Shown here: piece by piece, positions 19,607 through 31,599 of the stretch | How the letters are laid out: every line of letters starts with the position of its first letter | Numbering within the stretch: position 1 is the stretch's first letter | Origin: Miscanthus floridulus | Lineage: Eukaryota; Streptophyta; Magnoliopsida; Poales; Poaceae | Length of the DNA: 64,000 nucleotides | Reading direction: 5' to 3' | Assembly (NCBI RefSeq): GCF_019320115.1 | Contig: NC_089598.1 | Coordinates: 24,333,585 to 24,397,584 of the forward strand | Position numbers and translations under genes: made by a program | Notes under the pieces: model-generated | Told to the model about the DNA's origin: nothing | Databases searched by the model: none | What the model saw: the letters and a program-made list of their open reading frames with translations, nothing else

Positions 19607-22574
19607 TTAGAACTTCGATGTCGCCTCTTTGATCTCCTCCAAGGAGATAGCCTGCCACAAGTATACAACAAAAATCATTATTCTCGAGGGATTTGCATCG
19701 AACATATCATGGATAAAGATATCAGATGACAGGAAAGCATTGATAGTATGGAAAAGGGACATGCCTGGTCCTTCCCAGCAAAATCATTATCGGGAGTAAG
19801 AAAAAGCATACAGTGGCACTCCTTCCTGCAGAAGTAGACCGCTCACATAAGAAATGATTTTCCTTTCAGGGGAAGAGAGCTAGAAATTCATTATTATCTA
19901 GCAGATTATTTTTATTAAAAAAATGGATACATGGTAGGACAGGCTGGAGTTTGCAGTTTTGCAAGGAATATGCCTTCATAATCAATGCTTATGCTGTGGG
20001 ATTGGAACAGAGATAGCTAGTTGGCCAATTATTCATATGGTACGCCAAGTGAAAAAGAACCTCAGCCTGTTTTGCAACAGTATAGGTCCAGTACTATATC
20101 TATAACTTTGAACATAAAATAGTGCTGCCACAATATTTTCTCTATGCACTATCATAGAAAAATAGCTGGAAGTGTAGTTCATAAACACACCTCTCACGCA
20201 TGGGGACGCATGGGCAGTTCCAAAATCCTTGTGCTACCTCCGCAGCTTTGTCATCATAATGCCTGATCAGATTTACAAGTTTCAGAAAGAAAAATTGTTG
20301 ATACCCTGTATAAAAAATGGATGAACAATTGAGGGGAAAAATACATAAGATAAATTACCTACAAGGGCATAGAGGAGCTCCGAGAGTATCTCTGTGATCA
20401 GCAAGTCCCTGCAAACATGTCATAGGTCATACTCACAACGATGGAGACACAAGAAGTATTCTCATTTGTGCTTTATCATCAAGAAGGAATTACAGACAAC
20501 AACAACAAAGGCCTTTAAATCCCAAACAAGTTGGGACAGGCTAGAGTTGAAACCCAGCAGAAGCAATCAAGGTTCGGGCACGTGAATAGCTGTCTTCCAA
20601 GCACTCCTATCTAAGGCTAAGTCTTTGGGTATATTCCATCCTTTCAGTCTCCTTTTATTGCCTCTACCCAAGTCAACTTCGGTCTTTCCTCTGCCTCTCT
20701 TCACGTTACTATCCTGGCCTAGGATTCCACTACGCACCAGTGCCTCTGGAGGTCTCCGTTGGACATGTCCAAACCATCTCAACCGGTGTTGGACAAGCTT
20801 CTCTTCAATTGGTGCTACCCCTAATCTATCACGTATATCATCGTTCCGAACTCGATCCCTTCTTGTATGACCGCAAATCCAATGCAACATACGCATTTCC
20901 GCGACACTTATCTGTTGAACATGTCGTCTTTTCGTAGGCCAACATTCTGCACCATACAACATAGCAGGTCTAATCGCCGTTCCTATAAAACTTGCCTTTT
21001 AGCTTTGTGTGGTACCCTTTTGTCACATAGGACACCAGATGCTTGCCGCCACTTCATCCACCCTGCTTTGATTCTATGGCTAACATCTTCATCAATATCC
21101 CCGTCTCTCTGTAGCATTGATCCTAAATATCGAAAGGTATCCTTCCTAGGCACTACTTGACCTTCCAAACTAATATCTTCCTCCTTCAGAAGGAATTACA
21201 GAATTCCTATATATACCTATCATCAAGAAAAGGTGATGGTTGCTCTGAGAAACCAGAGTAGAGCAAATGCATTTAACATACACATGTCACCATGTGCTTT
21301 GATATAAGCTTCCTGATTTATAGTGGTAATGCAGTTGTTCCCTCAATTCCTAAAATGGCACTGAAGCTGATATCCTTAACCCTAAACTTCTAAATAGATC
21401 CTCCCAAGTCATGGATGCACTGCCCACAGGATGATCAAGAGAGGAAAAAAAATGTTCAGCATTGCCACCGTCCTCAACCTGGTGGTGCCCTTAAACACAA
21501 CTGTTTTAGAGCAATCTTATTTGTTGCTATAAAATAAACCATCATTTTTAAATTATATTTCTCTTTTGTTAACAAATATTTACTAGGAATTTGGATGAAT
21601 AAGCTGAGCCATATTGCAACCACCTAATGCACATAAGCTGGCTGTGCCAAACAGCAGCTGAAGTTCGACAGCTAGCATCTAAGTAATGTCTAGACTCTCC
21701 TCTGTACAGTTACCTCTCAGGTTATGAATCGGGAGCTGTAGGCCCCTGGAAGGATTACCATTACCAAGGAGCATCTAGAAGGAAGGCTGGGAGAATTAGT
21801 TCTCTCTAATCCATATTACTGTTTCTTTCTTTAAGCCTTATTGTTAGCATGAAATAGCTTCTGTTCTTCCCCAATCCCCAGTGCAAGAGCATAGCGCTAT
21901 TCATGGCTTAACCTAGATGTAATCCCCAATCTCTCTTAACACTTTGTTAATTCCTAAGCCTTATGACATCTATGTTCCCCAATCCGCTACTTTCCGGTCT
22001 AGATTGCTATTCCCGGCCTTTGTTTTCTATCCACCCCTAACTTATATCCCAAAAACCTTGTGTTGGGATGCCAATACACCTAAAGCTCGGTGTATCCCAT
22101 AAAACCTTGTACTGGAATACCGAAACACCTAAAGGTCGGTGTTAATCGGTGGATGTCTACGAGGACGGAGTTAAGGACTATCGGACGGCACTGACCTTGA
22201 TGACGACGGCAGTGACTGTCTTGTCGGTGCAGAAGAAAGTGTTGGAGCGGCGGGCGTACTGCTCGGAGAACTTGCGCATGACCTCCACCGACTTATCGGA
22301 CTTATCGTCGGAGGCATCCGCTCCTGCGGCTGCCCACAACAGATATCATATCAGTCAGTTCATCCCGATTGCAGTGAGGGGAGGGCAAAAATTGGAGATT
22401 TCAGTGAGGGGAGGGCAGAAATTGGAGTCCTCCACGAATCTGGGGGACCGGCGCGAACGTACCTTGAGCTCGGACGGCGCATCTGCGGGGGCGTCCTCTG
22501 GGCGCCGTCGACGACGACGGGCGGACGGGGAGCCCCCCGCACCCAACGGTGGTGGTGACGGTGGATGTCATCAT
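19607..22574 (-). CDS. FTRC: Ferredoxin:thioredoxin reductase catalytic subunit, chloroplastic
   Basis: Six exons on the minus strand: 22574-22463, 22329-22196, 20408-20359, 20262-20191, 19825-19765 and 19651-19607 (stop TAA). Lengths sum to 474 nt, frames join at every junction, and the product is 157 residues, as expected for FTRC. Residues 1 to about 37 are Ser/Thr/Arg-rich, a plastid transit peptide. The core has all seven conserved cysteines: C71, C96-P-C98, C115-P-C117, C126-H-C128. By family knowledge C96, C115, C117 and C126 bind the 4Fe-4S cluster and C98/C128 form the redox disulfide. The enzyme passes electrons from ferredoxin to thioredoxins in the stroma. Intron 5 has a GC donor (CAG|GCATGT). 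Intron 2 carries a LINE insertion. The first of two adjacent ATGs is taken as start. No disabling change was seen. Confidence 0.93.
20497..21187 (-). mobile_element. 5'-truncated RTE-like LINE in FTRC intron 2
   Basis: Flanked by a perfect 15-bp target duplication AGAAGGAATTACAGA (20482-20496 and 21188-21202). The minus strand encodes the C-terminal tail of a plant LINE polyprotein: [20 protein letters not shown], then [17 protein letters not shown], then [14 protein letters not shown]. It ends in a TTTGTTGTTGTTGT tail without poly(A), as in RTE-type LINEs. At 691 bp it is strongly 5'-truncated. It is transcribed in the same sense as FTRC. Confidence 0.9.
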
Positions 22575-22858
22575 CGGCCGGTGCCCGCCCGCCGATCTGG
22601 AGTAGGCGGTGGTTGGGCGGAAGGGAACGGAGCGAGGGGAGCTGGAGAGTGAACGGTCCAGAGCAGAGAGATGGATGGGGGAGGGAGCAGAAACTGGTGA
22701 TGGTGAGGAGTGGAGCCTGGAAGCAGCGTCAGATGGGGTGGATGGAGCAGCGGCGGGCCTGTGTCCCGTGTGTGTGGATCGAGAGGCGCGAGAGCCTGCG
22801 ACTGCGAGGCGGCGACAACGCAGCCTATGCAATTCGCACTTCAGCTCAGACAGCGATT

Positions 22859-22866
22859 TTTTTATA
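22859..22866 (-). promoter_or_regulatory. Probable TATA box of FTRC
   Basis: TATAAAAA on the minus strand, about 285 bp before the start codon, followed by GC-rich, pyrimidine-rich leader sequence. Spacing would place the transcription start near 22830. This is a consensus match only. Confidence 0.5.
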
Positions 22867-23545
22867 CAGGAGAACAAAAAGAACATACTCGGATATTTTT
22901 TCTAGATAATGGATGGAAGAACGATAATTCGGGGATCTAGATCGTGGGAGCATCGAGAATAGCTAAGTCAGAAATTTGTTATTTCCATTTTCCTCGTTCC
23001 TAATGTGACCATTGTTTGAATTAAATTTTGTAGCGTGTTTGATGATAACATACTATAATACTCCATAGCAGTATCTTTTTACAAACTATCTAATATTTTA
23101 TTTATTTATACAGTGTAGCGCTTACAGTAATAGTGCTTATCTCTGTTTTATGTGTGGAGAATCGAGAGAACCAAAATATAGATCCAGACACATTGAAACG
23201 CCAGAACCACAAACATCCCAATGTGCAACAAAGATTTAAAGGTATGCATCATTTTATGGAAGAAGCGTCTTCAATTTAATATTTTACAACTCCTGGCTCA
23301 ATGGGAGCATTTACATGATACAGCAGCTACGAAGAGGCAAAAGGCCCATCCAAACAAAGAAAAAATAGAATGGGGGCTAGCACAACTGAAGATGCTATCT
23401 TCCACATATACATTGGAGCTTTTGCCTGCTTTCTTTACAAGACACAGATCACTCTATATACTTGCAATGATTCTCGCCTATTTTCCCGCTCATATGAATC
23501 CTCTCTAACTGTACAGAAGAATGAAATAATCGTCTTTCGCTTTCC
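22867..23545. other. Intergenic region between FAP2-like 3' end and FTRC promoter
   Basis: On the minus strand this follows the FAP2-like stop codon (23546-23548) and precedes FTRC. It should hold the FAP2-like 3' untranslated region (about 23250-23545) and the FTRC upstream promoter. AT-rich, without a further gene. The two genes are in tandem in the same direction. Confidence 0.5.
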
Positions 23546-26500
23546 TCAGCGTCTTCCAATGAGTCCAGCCACGTTCTGGGTAACAACTTTTTTGGCCTCC
23601 AGCGAAACAGGTGAGTCACCAATATACATGTCGAAGAAAGCCTCTGTTCATCAGACAAGAAACAGTTACAAACAAAGGAACTGTACCATATTGTAAAGCT
23701 GCTCTAGGCTAATTGCATGATGCACTCCGTCGTTTATCAAATGCAAAAGAGGCACAAGTAAACAACTTAACATTGTCCAAATTAAGCTTATCTGTAGATT
23801 TTGTATTTTCTTTCAGCACTTCCATATGTTCAGGGAATGGGAGTACAAGGAAAGCAAGGATACATATTGTGCAAAGTAAATATCATTTTCCGGAAATATT
23901 TACTCCCTCAAATCTAAATTATAGGTCACTTTAGTTTTTTTTTTCCAAAGTCACGTTCCTTTAACTTTGGCCGAGTTTATAGAAAACTGCACCAACATCA
24001 AATTAATTTCATTAAATCCTCCATGGAATATGTTTTGATAGTGCATTTATTTGTACTTGCAGATGTTAACATATTTTTCTAAAACTTGGTGAAATTCAAG
24101 AAATTTGACTTAGGACAAAGCTAAAGTGAACTATAATTTGAAATAGAGGGAGTACTTGGCAAGTTTTTACTTACTGCAAAGATCTTTGCTCTGAACAGCA
24201 CCAATTTGTTTCCCATCAACTGCGTAAAAATGCTCTTGTCAAGATGGATCCAATATTGCAGTGGAGAACAGCTCAAAAGATTTTTGTGGGTATAATGTAC
24301 TTACTTTCTGTTATTAGTTTCCCATCTGATGTTTGACAGAAGTCAATCTTCGTACCCTGCAGTTATATTTACATGTTATCCTTATAATAAAGAATGGCTA
24401 TAGAGAGGGTAACATCATAACATTTTGCCACTATACTCAAATCTAGAATTTGGTAAGTTGAGGTAGGCTAGAGTTGAAACCCACCAAGAGCCTCAAATCA
24501 CGGTTCAGGTACTTCAATAGTTGTTTTCCAAGTACTTCTATTCAAACATAAATTTCTAGGTATATCCCAAGCTTTCAAATCTCTTTTTATTGCCTCCCCC
24601 ATGTCAATTTCGGTCTTCCTCTACCTCTTCTCATATTATTAGCTTGACTTAGGACTCCACAATGCACTGGTGTCTCTGGAGGTCTCCTTTGGACATGGCC
24701 AAACCACCTCAACCGATGTTGGACATGTTTTTTTTCAATTGGTGCTAGCTCTAGGCGATCACGTATATCATCGTTCCGAACTCGGTCCATTCTTGTGTGA
24801 CCGCAAATCCATCACAACATACGCATTTCTGCAACACTCAGTTGTTGAACATGTCGAATCTTTGTAGGCCAACATTCTGCTCCATACAACATAACCGGTC
24901 TAATCGTCGTTCTATAGAACTTGCCTTTTAGCTTTTATGATACCCTCTTATCATAGAGAATGCCAGAAGCTTGTCGCCACTTGATCCACCCTGCTTTGAT
25001 TTTATGGCTAACGTCTGCATTCATATCTCCATCCCTCTGTAGCATCGATCCCAGATACCAAAAGGTATCCTTCTTAGGCACTACTTGACCTTCCAAACTC
25101 ACATCTCCCTCCTCTTGTACAATTCCGCTAAAGTCGCATCTCATGTATTCGGCTTTAGTTCTGCTCAATCTAAAACATTTAGACTCAAGGGTCTGCCGCC
25201 ATAACTCTAGTTTCCTATTTACTCCCACCTGGCTTTTGTCCACTAACACTATATCATCAACGAACAACATATACCAAGGAATATCCCCTTGTATGTTCCT
25301 GGTAACCTCATCCATTACCAAGGCAAAGAGATATGGGTTTAAGGCTGACCCTTGGTGAAGTCCGATTTTAATCGGGAAGTAATCTGTTACCATCGTTTGT
25401 TCGAACACTAGTCACAACATTATTGTACATGTCCTTGATGAGGATGATGTACTTTAATGGGACTTTATGTTTGTCCAAAGACCACCACATAACATTTCTT
25501 GATATCTTGTCATAAACCTTCTCCAAGTCAATGAAAACCAAGTAGAGGTCATTCTTATGCTCTCTAAACCGCTCCATAACATGTTTTATTAAGAAGATTG
25601 CTTCTGTGGTTGTGAAACCAAATTGGTTTGTTGATATCTACGTCATTCCTCGTAGGAGCTGATCGATGACTCTCCCATAACTTCATAGTGTGGCTCATCA
25701 ACTTAATTTCCCGATAATTAGTACAACTTTAGATATCTCTCTTGTTCTTGTAGATTGGTACCAATATATTTTTTCTCCACTCCCCAGACATCTTGTTCGA
25801 TCGAAAGATATTGTTGAACATCTTAGTTAGTCATATTATAGCTAAATCTCCGAGACATCTCCACATCTTGATTGAGATACCATCAGGGCCCATCGCTTTA
25901 CCCCCTTTCATCATTTTTCAAGTCTTCTCTAACCTCCGATTCTTGAATCATCCGCACAAAACGCCTGTTAGTATCATCAAACGAGTCGTCCAGCTGAACG
26001 GTGTTCTCGTTCTCACCATTGAACAATTTATCAAAATACTCTTGCCATCTATGTCTGATCTCATCCTCCTTCACCAAGAGCTGCTCCATCTCATTCTTTA
26101 TGCACTTGACTTAGTTGAAGTCCCCTGTCTTCCTATCGTGAGCCCTAGCCATCCTATAAATGTCCTTCTCTCCTTCCTTCATACTCAAACGCCGGTAAAG
26201 GTCCTCATAGGCCCGCCCCTTTGCCTCACTCACCACTCATTTTGCAATCTTCTTTGCCACCTTATACTTCTCTATATTGTTTGCACACCTGTCATGATAC
26301 AAGCGCTTATAGCACTCCTTTTCCTTAATAGTCGTTTGCACATATTCATTCCACCACCAAGTGTCTTTCGAGTCGATCCGCTCCCTTTAGTCACTCAAGC
26401 ACCTCTGAAGCAACATTCCGAACGCATGTTGCCATCTTCTCCCACATGCTGTTTGCATCGCCTTCATCATTCCAAGGGCCCTCTTCAATGACCTTTTCCT

Positions 26501-29500
26501 TAGAGACCTTTGATGCCCCCCTTTCTAATTTCCACCACTTCGTTCTAACAACCCTAACTTGTTTGTTCCCACAAGCTTGCACCAGAAAGCGGAAGTCAGC
26601 CACCACCAGCTTGTGTTTAGCGACCACACATTCTCCAGGTATCACCTTACAGTCCACGCATGTTCGTTTATCCCTCATTCTTGTAAGAACAAAGTTGATT
26701 TGACTAAAGTACTGGCCGCTACTAAAGGTCACTAAATGAGACTGTCTCTTACGGAAGAAAGTGTTAGCTATCATCAGATCAAAAGTTATGGCGAAGTCTA
26801 AGACTTCATCTCCCTCCTGGTTCCTACTACCATATCCGAACCCCCCATGAACCGCCTCGAAACCTGCACTTGATGTACCTACATGGCCATTAAGATCACC
26901 TCCTATAAAGAGCTTCTCGCTAATAGGGACAGCTCTAACCAAGCGATCTAAGTATTCCCAAAAAAGCCGCTTAGCACTCTCATCATGGCCTACTTGGGGG
27001 CATACGCACTAATTACGTTTATGACCATATCACTAATGACAAGTTTAACTAAGATGATCATATCCCCTTGCCTTCTCACCTCCACAACACCATCCTTGAG
27101 GCTCTTATCAATCAAAACTCCAACTCTATTTTTATTTGAAGTTGTCCCTGTGTACCAGAGCTTGAAGTCGGTATTGTCCACCTCCTTCGCCTTCTGCCCC
27201 TTCTATTTAGTCTCTTAGACGCATAAGATATTTACACGCCTCCTAACCGCTGTGTCCACTAACTCTCTTAACTTACATGTAAGGGACCCTACATTCCAGC
27301 TACCTAAACAGGTCCTAGTTGGCTCGACTAGCTTCCTTACCCTTCGCACCCGTCGAGGTAGGTGTGAAGACCCTTGCTTATTTTGCACCACACCCGGGCG
27401 CCGATGTGGCGCGCACTAAGGATGCGACGACCCAATCCTTGCTCACTTGACACCGTGTCCAGATCGCGACACGGCGCGTCACGGGGGTGACAACTCGGCC
27501 CTTACTCATTTAACACCATACCCGGGTCCTGACATGGCGCGTCGCTAAGAGGGTTACGCCCCAACGGGATTCTTTTGGGTTTCATCTCCATTAAAGTGGC
27601 TAAGTTTTTACATTGGCTCGCCGTGCCTAACACAACCCTCCTCCTTTCCTAGGGCTTGGGGCTTGCTATGCTGGGACACCAAAGGCGCCCCACCATAGTA
27701 ATTATTTAGGTAGTTCTAGTGGGTTGCAATATTGTTCATACAGATTTTCTCTGGTCTTTGTTTATAAAAAAGATCATACTAAATGTAGGAACCAAGCCTA
27801 TCTCAATTGATGGTAGGTGTGGTTGTACATCACTAGCCAGGTTTGAGTCCACTTGGACTCAAAATTTGGGAGCCTATTTCTTCTTATTTACAATGCCACC
27901 TAGCTTCTCCTAGGTTGGTCAAGGTAAGTTCATTGCTACTGCAAGGAACAGAGGGTGTAGTTAACTAGTCAAGCGATCATGTTTAAACTTATAGAACCTC
28001 AAATGATGGATTAGACCTTACCGAAGGTATGGTGATATCTTCCGTGAAGTGAGAACCAAAGGTCTTCAAGCAGTGAAAGTCAGTGTTAGGATTTATCTGG
28101 TTGAATGGAAATGCAGAGGTCTGTAAGTCAGTTCTACACTAGACATAATAACTAGAAAAGAATTGCAGTAGCAGCTGAGCGCCTGAGCCACAAAGTACCT
28201 TCTGTAGACGCAGGCCAAGGGACTTCTCAAACACGCTGCAAGAAAAATAAAATGAGTGTGAGTTTTGTCTTCAAAAGACAACATAATTTCATGGTGAGAG
28301 AAGAATCATGACAGTTTTATTTTTCTTACTCTCGCACTGCACCAACGCTAAGGCCATTGTAGTTAACCACCAACCTAACCCTCATATCAAGGTTTTCCCT
28401 GGAAAATAATAATACAAGTTTATGAGCATCAGAAGATAACAGAATGAACAAGGAGAACTATTGTCATACTCCAGAACAACAGATTCGATGTAAACATTCA
28501 GAATGCCTACAATATCTGCTTGCCCCTAAACAAAAATCTGTACTCTGAGGATTAATAAGTCATTGTATATATGCAAATGAGGCTGTAAACTTTGCATGAG
28601 CACCTGTGTGTCACATACATTCTGAAATGGATGACACTAATACAAATGCAGATATAAGCAGAAATTTATTTAATGATAATACATCAACTGATAGCAAGTA
28701 TTGCTCCCAGCAACCACCTAGCACAATAACATATCCAGCTCAGTGGATGTTCCATATGCACCTTTGGTCTTACATTACTTAACAAGGGAGCTAAATTTTG
28801 TGCAGCCACATTAGTCAGTGCTAGGCCTATAAAGGGCGTACCCAGTGCAGAGAGCTCCCGCTCTGTGCGGGGTATGGGGAAGGGTGTTAGTGGCAAGCCT
28901 TACCCTCGCCTGTGCAATGCGAGGAGACCGCGACTCGAACCCGGGACCTTCTGGTCACAGGCGGTAAGACTCTACCGCTTGCACCAGTGCTAGGCCTATG
29001 CACTTCCTAAAATGTATGGTCGCCAAACTCACGTAGGGCCTGACTGGGAGATGAGATTTGCTCTAGAAATGTTAGGATTTACAACTAAATCCTAAGAAAC
29101 AGATCCCAAAACCTCCTTTACAAACAGGACCTTACGGTAAGCAACAAGTTCAGAATTATCATGAAAATGATGTATCGATATACCTGAGAAGATCGCTATA
29201 GAAATCAGGGTTCTCCATCAGCTTGTCCGTTGGAAATGAACCATACTTAGGACCCAGCTTTTCCCGGATAGAAGTCGGTTGCATATCTATGAGAAAATTT
29301 CGTCAGTAACAAACAGAGGCTTGTCAAATAAGCAGTATTCACTGGCTCACTGGCAAACTGACACAGAACAGAACCAATTGAAAAAATTCTGTAACTCACA
29401 TAAACCAAAAGCGTACAGGTTCAGATTTTTGACCCTCATTACTCTCATGCCTTTGAAACCTATCCCAACAAGGACCTGAAGGTTTAATTATCAATAGAAA

Positions 29501-30723
29501 CTGTCACAAGGAGGGATCAAAACGAAAAATTTTACAGAACGATACGAAAACTGAAAAGTAATATACCAAAACTGAAAGATTTAAGTCAATGTTTCAAAAC
29601 CGATAAAAAAATTGCATTGTGCAGATACCGGATTCATAAAAGTATACAGTATATACAAATTATGTAGACTTATAAGTTCTAAATTGTAAAAGCAAGTTTC
29701 AATAGAAAAAAAATCACGAACATGTACCCCAGCTGGTTCAATTTATCTATTGATTGTTATACACCACTACCTTGCATAACAATGAAAATGATTTAAAATG
29801 AAAAATTCTATATACGTAAGAAATAAAATCAATTCCTCCGGAATAAGAGAAACTATGGTTTTAAGGAAAAGGAAAATACCGCTGCAGATGGACTGGAGTC
29901 ATCTTCCAGAAATGCTGGGAATTTGATTCCAGTTTTTGGTTCAATTGGATCTTCTTGAAATATAGTACTAGGTACAGAAGGACAAGCACAACTTAAGCCT
30001 TTTCCTTCTACATAAGGCTGATCAACAAGTCTTCTGATATCACTGTCAATGTTTCGCGATGCGATTGACTCGGTAAGCATCATTGGTGATCTTGTCCATT
30101 CAAAAAAGGAAATCATCAGTTAACTAGAGACAACTATACAACAGAAAGAAACGAATAAGGAGAGTGCATCACAAATACAAATAAACTGCATTGGAGCATG
30201 GTCCTCACATATTTTCAAGTGGTGGTACGATAGCAGCAGCGCCAGCTAGAGTAAGAAGATTGGAGGCATGTTGCTGCTCATTCAATAGTCGCCCAATCGT
30301 TCCACTTGCAAACCTAGCTAAAATTAGTTGTATTGCTTGCTCTTGTCTCACTAGAAAGCTGAACTGCAGTCTAGTCAAGTTTTGCATGTGGGAGCCCACT
30401 TGGTTGAAACGCAACTGACAAGATCTAGAACTCTTCGCTGCTACAGCTGCCAGCCAGCGCAAAATCTTAGGATCAGATGGTCTAGAAAGCCAGAAATAGA
30501 GAGCTCGAGAAAGCTTGTTGAGGCGATTGAAAGCTCCATGGACCATTACATTTCCAGAAGAGCAAATCTTCCTATGATGTCTTAAACAAGTACCCAGCAC
30601 TGTACCGGCTTGTGAAAACAAATTCAATCCAAGATCATGAGACGTTGGAAACTCTGGTTGGAACTTGTATGGGTATCCCCTGTCTATATCAAGAGTGGAT
30701 AGAATCAACTGATTGGGCTTCAT
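23546..30723 (-). CDS. FAP2: Chalcone-isomerase-like fatty-acid-binding protein (FAP2-like)
   Basis: Ten coding exons on the minus strand: 30723-30209, 30090-29880, 29475-29400, 29286-29184, 28398-28330, 28235-28199, 28096-28022, 24356-24305, 24219-24175 and 23643-23546 (stop TGA). They total 1281 nt (426 residues) and every junction keeps the frame. Residues 1-171 hold a conserved N-terminal region (VMVHGAFNRLNKLSRALYFW, LRWLAAVAA). From about residue 225 the chalcone-isomerase fold follows: GIKFPAFLED, VLVGIGFKGMRV, LNLYAFGLYMQPTSIREKLG, LVVNYNGLSVGAVRDVFEKS, FDMYIGDSPVSLEAKK. This long two-part layout fits plant FAP2, a plastid fatty-acid-binding protein of the CHI fold lacking isomerase activity. 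The start ATG (30721-30723) is the first in-frame one after a likely 5' leader intron. The intron before exon 8 is 3.7 kb because of a LINE. The gene symbol rests on remembered family length and motifs. Confidence 0.85.
23901..24154. mobile_element. Stowaway MITE in the last FAP2-like intron
   Basis: Begins TACTCCCTCAAATCTAAATT and ends AATTTGAAATAGAGGGAGTA, perfectly oriented inverted termini with TA at both sides. It is 254 bp and lies wholly between the last two coding exons. Confidence 0.9.
24451..27695 (-). mobile_element. Near-full-length RTE-like LINE in a FAP2-like intron, dead
   Basis: On the minus strand, from 5' to 3': a GC-rich repeated 5' region (27370-27560), an APE-type endonuclease (27181-26400: GTTSNKNRVGVLID, GGDLNGHVG), a linker, reverse transcriptase (25890-25370 and 25408-24935: GLHQGSALNPYLFALVMDEV, MLFVDDIVLVD) and the C-terminal tail (24790-24590). 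The endonuclease motif expected as IDFVLTR reads INFVLTR, so a catalytic Asp is lost. RT has FVDD instead of FADD. Several stops and frameshifts break the frame. The tail is homologous to the short LINE at 20497-21187. A clear target duplication was not found. It lies in the intron between coding exons 7 and 8. Confidence 0.85.
27370..27560 (-). repeat. Tandem units in the LINE 5' region
   Basis: Three GC-rich units of about 63-65 bp start with CCTTGCTTATT, CCTTGCTCACTT and CCTTACTCATTT and each end near GGCGCG(C/T). They lie at about 27372, 27435 and 27500, just 5' of the endonuclease region. Repeated 5' units can act as LINE promoters; here this is inference. Confidence 0.6.
28831..28984 (-). 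mobile_element. tRNA-derived SINE in a FAP2-like intron
   Basis: A perfect 15-bp target duplication CAGTGCTAGGCCTAT flanks it (28816-28830 and 28985-28999). Read on the minus strand it starts with an A-box (TGGTGCAAGCGGTAGAG) and a B-box (GGTTCGAGTC) of the RNA polymerase III type, then a tRNA-unrelated body ending GGGTACGCCCTTT. It is 154 bp and lies in the intron between coding exons 4 and 5. Confidence 0.9.
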
Positions 30724-31311
30724 TGTGAAATATCCTTCAAAAATACAGGCTTTCTGAATGTAGGAGGTCTTTATATCAAGGTTGGGAATGTATGACAAGG
30801 ATATTGAATGATCTGCCAATTGGAACAAAGTAAGCTGAATCAGATAAACAAGTTTTACAGTAAGAATGTACAAGGAAATGTCACACTATCAGGTCAAACA
30901 AAATATTGCACACAAGTTGCTGGACATAAAGCTGTAAAGACGAATTACAATTCAACCTAGCTCTTGCTACTTTTCAGACCAGTCAATGATTAATAGGCTA
31001 TATATATAATAAAAAGATTTGAAGGACACCAACTTGAATTCTGGCATGGTGATTTGCAACATAGTCTCTCTATCTAAACAGGCCTTAACAATTAAAGCCA
31101 GAATTTTTTTTAAAAAAAATCCCTTTTGTTAGAAACTAATCACACGAACCTATCACCTAAACAAAATGTGTGTTTGCATGTTATCAAGTATGTATACATT
31201 TTTTACGAACATAATGACAATTCAATCTGAATTACTGAGTACCTGCCTGCGTGACAGCCTGACATCTGATCTGCAGCTGCAGTTGCTAGGATTGCATTTT
31301 TTTGTGGGACA

Positions 31312-31356
31312 TTTTTCAAACTCTAGGATTGCAATATTTTTGGGACGGAGGGAGTA
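31312..31356. mobile_element. Stowaway MITE end fragment
   Basis: The sequence ends TTTTTGGGACGGAGGGAGTA, the right terminus of grass Stowaway MITEs, without a partner terminus nearby. It lies in the probable 5' intron of the FAP2-like gene. Confidence 0.5.
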
Positions 31357-31599
31357 CACTTCAAGCCGACAATTATGCCAGCCAAGCAAATATGTTTCAT
31401 CTGCGACCAACCACCCTGCCACCTCAAGATTTCAACGACCGACAAAGATGGCTCTGATGACCATCAATCCTTCCTTAAAGCATGCGATTTCCTCACCGCA
31501 GATCAACGACACGCCACTAAAACCACCCGCATTCACATCTCCCCGATCACAAATCGAACAGCACCGAAGGAAAAGCTCGAGCGATCACCAAACCAACCT

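Noticed and set aside
22149..22652. Plus-strand open frame of 167 codons over the FTRC start
   Set aside because: It is the reverse complement of FTRC exons 1 and 2 and the GC-rich leader; the real coding strand is fixed by spliced frame and cysteine pattern.
28475..28531. Extra FAP2-like exon (GQADIVGILNVYIE-type translation)
   Set aside because: It has an acceptor and possible donor, but including it would break the reading frame, and the known family passes directly from exon 4 to exon 5 without it.
28880..28990. tRNA gene
   Set aside because: A-box and B-box are present, but the sequence continues into a tRNA-unrelated body, cannot fold as a full tRNA, and has a 15-bp target duplication; it is a SINE.
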